A stretch of DNA of 64,000 bases from Pardosa pseudoannulata (Eukaryota; Arthropoda; Arachnida; Araneae; Lycosidae). Below the pieces are notes generated by a model, which made no database searches, had not been told where the DNA came from, and was given only the letters and a program-made list of their open reading frames with translations. Shown one piece after another: positions 56,301-62,300 of the stretch. Location of the stretch: positions 91,444,190-91,508,189 of the forward strand of contig CM063508.1 in the NCBI GenBank assembly GCA_032207245.1, read 5' to 3'. The position numbers and the translations under genes are program-made. Numbering within the stretch: position 1 is the stretch's first letter; every line of letters begins with the position of its first letter.

Positions 56301-59300
56301 AAGAATATATTTTTTCTAGATTATTGATAAGGATCTAACTCTGATGACTGAATATAAAATAAAGAGATCTAGTCAATTTAGAATATATTTTTTCTAGATT
56401 ATTGATAAGGATCTAACTCTGATGACTGAATATAAAATAAAGAGATCTAGTCAATTTAGAATATATTTTTTCTAGATTATTGACAAGGATCTAACTCTGA
56501 TGATTAAATATAAAATAAAGATATCTACTCAATTTAGAATATATTTTTTCTAGATTATTGATAATGATCTAACTCCAATGACTGAATATAAAATAAAGAG
56601 ATCTATTCAATTTAGAATATATTTTTTCTAGATTATTGATAAGGATCTAACTCTGATGGATGAATATAAAATAAAGAGATCTACACAATTTAGAATATAT
56701 TTTTTCTAGATTATTGATAAGGATCTAACTCTGATGACTGAATATAAAATAAAGAGATCTACTCAATTTAGAATATATTTTTTCTAGATTATTGATAAGG
56801 ATCTAACTCTGATGATTGAATATAAAATAAAGAGATCTACTCAATTTAGGATATATTTTTTCTAGATTATTGATAAGGATCTAACTCTGATGACTGAATA
56901 TAAAATAAAGAGATCTACTCAATTTAGAATATATTTTTTCTAGATTATTGATAAGGATCTAACTCTGATGACTGAATATAAAATAAAGAGATCTACTCAA
57001 TTTAGAATATATTTTTTCTAGATTATTGATAAGGATCTAACTCTGATGACTGAATATAAAATAAAGAGATCTACTCAATTTAGAATATAATTTTTCTAGA
57101 TTATTGATAAGGATCTAACTCTGATGACTGAATATATAATAAAGAGATCTACTCAATTTAGAATATATTTTTTCTAGATTATTGATAAGGATCTAACTCT
57201 GATGACTGAATATAAAATAAAGAGATCTACTCAATTTAGAACATATTTTTTCTAGATTATTGATAAGGATCTAACTATGATGATTGAATATAAAATAAAG
57301 AGATCTACTCAATTTAGAATATATTTTTCTAGATTATTGATAAGGATTAACTCTGATGACTGAATATAAAATAAAGAGATCTACTCAATTTAGAATATAT
57401 TTTTTCTAGATTATTGATAAGGATCTAACTCTGATGACTGAATATAAAATAAAGAGATCTACTCAATTTAGAACATATTTTTTCTAGATTATTGATAAGA
57501 ATCTAACTCTGATGATATTACAGTGGACTCTGCTTAATGTGATCGCTGTTAATGTTATCAATCGCTTATTGTTATAAAAATCACTTAGTCCCGATTTTCT
57601 CTATTCATTTGTAAGCTAAAATTATCGCTTTATGTGATCAATACATCAGTTAATGGGATCAGTTTTCGAACCTCATTTTAACTGGAAAAGGAATATTTAC
57701 AATATATTCAGAAGGAACCCATTATTTTGTTTCCCTTCGCTGTTGTTTGAATTTCCAAGAATTCTCTTCTTCAACCTAGGGAAATGGGGAATGACAAAGG
57801 AGTGGAAATTTACATGTTCCTGGAATATTTCAGAAATACGCACACCCTGCTGGGAGTCAATGGTTGTCAGATAAGCAGAAGAAAACACATTATTATCGGA
57901 ACTGAGAAGGAGCGTATGCACATTTTATGCCTTGTTCGCTTACATAGAGCTTGTCGATATGGAAGCCAGAAAGCGAAACAATTTAACATTAAAACAAAAG
58001 ATCGAAGTTTTAAATAGTTATGACAGGTTGATTATGATTACGAACAATTTATCAATGAGCTTCCTAGAAAAAATTGTAGTCAGTCATCAATTGATCAATT
58101 TTTTATTATGTATACAATTCTTATGTTTTAAAGGACAATATACAATACATAAATATAAGGTGAGTGTTTTCATTTTGTTTTGAAATTTACTTCGTGGGAA
58201 TTCAAGGGGGGGAGGGGTAAATTTATCTAATTTTGCATATCGTTTTTTGTTATCCATATGTTATGATCAAAATCACGGTGTCTCAAACTGATTTCATTCA
58301 GCGGAGTACATTGTATTGAATTTTGTTAGAAAAGAAATATATTTTTTATAAAAAATAAATTATATACCTTGAAATTAAAAAAAAAACGAAAGAAAAGAAA
58401 GAAAGAAAAAAAGGAAACCTACTTAATTGTAAAACATGTTTTGTATTTGTAAATTAGAAACTAATATTTTACATCAAATACAAGTTTATTATTTTTATTC
58501 TGTGAATCTAAATTTTAGAGCAAAGTATTTAATGTTATAGCCTGGTAAAAACTGAATTTTTAAATTTTCAATTTAACAGTTTTTATTTATTTATTATTAT
58601 TTTTAATTTTTGATTGTTAGGTATCTTTAAAGTTCTGGTTTTCAGAATAAAGCAGAAATTTTGTTTCAATTGGATATAGCAATTTAGTTTCTAATAATAT
58701 GTCTCAAATTTCTTATTGCTCATAAGTAAATTTCATTTATTTTATTTGGTGTGTATCTTTTTGTTATTTTAAAATTATACTACTTGAAATAACACAGCGA
58801 ACTATTCTTTTCAAAGTGTTATTAACATGGTTTCCGCGCACCTGGAAAGTCAGGGAAAGTCATGGAAAATCATGGATTTAGACAATGCATTAATTTTGTC
58901 ATGGAAAGTCACGATTTTTCAAGTAAAATGAGTAAAGGTCATGAAAAGTCATGGATCCGCTAAACTACCGATTAAATAAAATGTTTTGAATTGTTTAATT
59001 CTATTTTTACTTGTCATTTGGCTGAAGTTTCTGAGTTTGTTATTTATGTATTATCCTATTGACCTTATTGCCAAGTAAAATTTGTTCAACAAGGAAACTC
59101 AAAGCAAGCTTAACGGGTGGGTAAATGTATATTATTTTGGTCTTTTCTTAAATTGTAGATTAAAATTTTTATTAATACAATAATAATTATTTTAGATTTT
59201 TGCACAAAATATAAGTTTATCTCTAGGGATATTGTATATAAACATTATAGGGTATTTTGGCTATTATTCATGGTCACCGGATAATACCAAAGTACCCTGA

Positions 59301-62300
59301 ATTCAAATTGGAAACATTTTGATTGATAAATTGCTATATGATTGAACTTAGGTATGTAGATCAACTATTTATTTTTATGTATGTGAGTTATAACATAAAG
59401 TAAGTTTATAGTTTTTTATGATAAAATTCCTGTAATTTTTCTAAAAGCATATATTTTATTTGTATGTACATCAGAAGTTTTATTCATATATACTTTAACG
59501 AAGGCTTTTTAAAGTCACGGAAAATGATCTGCTAAATCAGGGAAAGTCATGAAAAGTCATGGATTTGAAAAATTTTATTTTGGCTGTTACCCTGTATTAA
59601 AGAGCTTGCAAACATTCCATCTAAAGGGAGAAGAAAGTTACATTCAATTATGAATCTAAAAAATAGATTGTTAAAATGAAGATTTTATGTCTTGAAAGTT
59701 AGCATGTTCTATTGAATGTCTGGAGAAAATAATCATTAAAACTTAACCTTTCAGCAGCATTCCAGGAGACCAGTGTGCGACTTTGTTATCTTGCACAATA
59801 TCGTACTGCATGTCTTGATATCGGTAACCCGACTGCCACTGGAAGCCTCTTCCTACCGGACATCCTGACACTGGCATTGGGAGACCATACTGACCATCAG
59901 GCCATAAAATTGTGTCTTTTTGCTGTTGGGAAACACAGACATTGTAGTAGTTTATGCAAAAGTGGATGTTAAAATAAAAGTTAGTATTACCGCGTTTATC
60001 ATACAGTCAAAAAGGTATAAATCTTCAATAAGGAAATGACAAATAATTAAACAAAAGTTTTGAATTTGGATTTTTTTTCACAACAAAACTGCTTTGGTAT
60101 GCAAACATTTATGCTTTGTAAAAAATTGAATTTAAGTATTAAATTTAAATTTATTATTAATCATTGTTATAAAAGTTTTGCAAAAAAAAAATATTAAAAC
60201 CTTTTTAGGCATTTGATAATCCGATAAATAGGGCACTAATTTCAATAATGAGTCCTGAATTTGTTAAATTAGTATGGATGTATGAAAGAATTGGTTTTAA
60301 TCTGTAGATTCAAATCAAATCTCAAAGTTGGTTAATCTGTATAGATCTAAAATAGTCTAATGAGCTACAGATTTACCAACTTTGAAGTTGAGTTTGGTTT
60401 GGAGCGTTACGGCCTACTGTTTTGCTCACGATGGCTCATTAGATCGGGACCTACTGCTTAAAGTGGATTCCAAACAACTACAAACAACTATGCCAGTAGA
60501 GGGATTCGAACCCACGAACTCCGGTAACTAAGAGCAGCGCTCTACCATTCGACTATCGAAAACAACTTTGAGAAAGAAAAAAGTTGACCGCATCGCTGTA
60601 AACCGAACTTTGATACATTCCTATATTTCCTCCGCGCCCACATTTTTGTTATCCTATGGTTATTAAATTATTATTGGTGGCTCACCATAAAGGATAGAAT
60701 ACGTCCATAAAAGTACAAACTAAAGAATATCTGCTCAGTATAACTTTGTCTTCTGACAAGTTAAATGAAAGTTATGAAATGACTAATTTCAAAATTTAAC
60801 ATTGAAAAGAAATGAAAGCAAAAGTTTTTTTTTTATTTTTTTATTTCTTACAAAGTAGCAAATCCAGAGGATTTAAAAATTATATTTAAATTCAAATAAA
60901 CGCTGAACGAATTTTATTTTAATTGATATTTTTGGTAACGTTATAAATTACAGATTACAAACCTTAGGTATTTTCCATAGTTTCTTCTGTACACGAACAT
61001 GTTTTTCCCAAAACTTATAAATTGAGTATTCTTTTTACTGAATGGATAGTTAAACAGGACCACTCTTGTATATTTAGGTGTTTCGAACATCTCATTTTTA
61101 TCATCGTGAAAGATTATCCCACTTTATTCAGAGTTAATGCTCTATGCTTTTCAGGGACTGCTTAATATAGGAACAACTTAAATTGTTACAGTTAACCATA
61201 GATAACACGAAAATGTTAGAGTACAAAAGAAAAGTAGTTGATTAAAGGCAGTGACAACTTTGGTTTTTATTTCAAATATTTTTCTACTGCATATATGCAT
61301 TATATTTATAAAGAAACTTTTAATAATTAGAAATCATGAGTTTAAAAACTGTTTATTTTTGATTGTTTAGAGTGACAAATTTTAGAGACACAAATAATCG
61401 TCATTGTACAAAGCAGTGACATACTTTTTAGTGGAACATATTTTATTTCAAATATTCTTCTTCTGCATAAATACATTATATTTATAAAGAACCTGTTAAT
61501 ATTTAGAAATCATGAGTTTATAAACTGTTTACTTTTGATTATTTAGAGTGGATGAAACACAAATAATCATCATTGTAAAGGCAGTGACAGACTTTTTAGC
61601 GGAACATATTTTATTTCAAATATTCTTCTTCTGCATAAATACATTATATTTATAAAGAACCTTTTAATATTTAGAAATCATGAGTTTATAAACTGCTTAC
61701 TTTTGATTATTTAGAGTGAATTAAACACACAATCATCATTGTACAGTGACAGACATTTTAGCGGGACATATTTTATTTCTTAAGGTATAATCCTCTTTTA
61801 AATCTCACAACCTTATATTTGTTTAATCGAAAAGACTTCTTTTGAAGAATCGTATATTTATATTAAGTATTAATACCTGGGATTCACCTTTAGTGCTGTA
61901 TAATTCAAATCCATATACAAGATAACGCTTTTGAAGGTTGACTTGCCACCACGGATCTCTTTCAAATCCAGTTGCAGTACAAGTTGTGGTGCTGCCATCT
62001 AGTGCCAAAAAGGCACTCCTAGAATCCTTTGTACTCGATTGCTTTGCAGGTTTCCCTTCGGCAACGTTTGTCATAGGCGTAACAGTTGCTACAAAATAGA
62101 AAAATAATATTCAGAATATCCCAAAATCTTTCCATTTTCCCAACAACACAGAAGGAACAACAAACTAAAAAATGTGTATTTATTTGTTTATTTATGTCAT
62201 GACATTTCATTAAAAAACTTTTCAGCTCACAGCTATATTTCAAAGTTTTGATAATTTGATTAAGGACTTGATTAGCTATTAAATAGAAGTTTGAAATTAA

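Noticed and set aside
51229..57517. CRISPR-like array
   Set aside because: Units are contiguous 78-bp tandem copies without variable spacers, in an intron of a eukaryotic gene.
60500..60560. tRNA gene candidates at B-box-like gggattcgaacccac
   Set aside because: The same tRNA-like head recurs with an identical non-tRNA body in about nine places, so these are SINEs; no complete cloverleaf was found.
59748..62088. FTP N-half and ApeC belonging to a separate gene from the F5/8C-LRR part
   Set aside because: All junction phases match and the FTP C-half lies beyond ApeC; a gene boundary would leave both halves orphaned.
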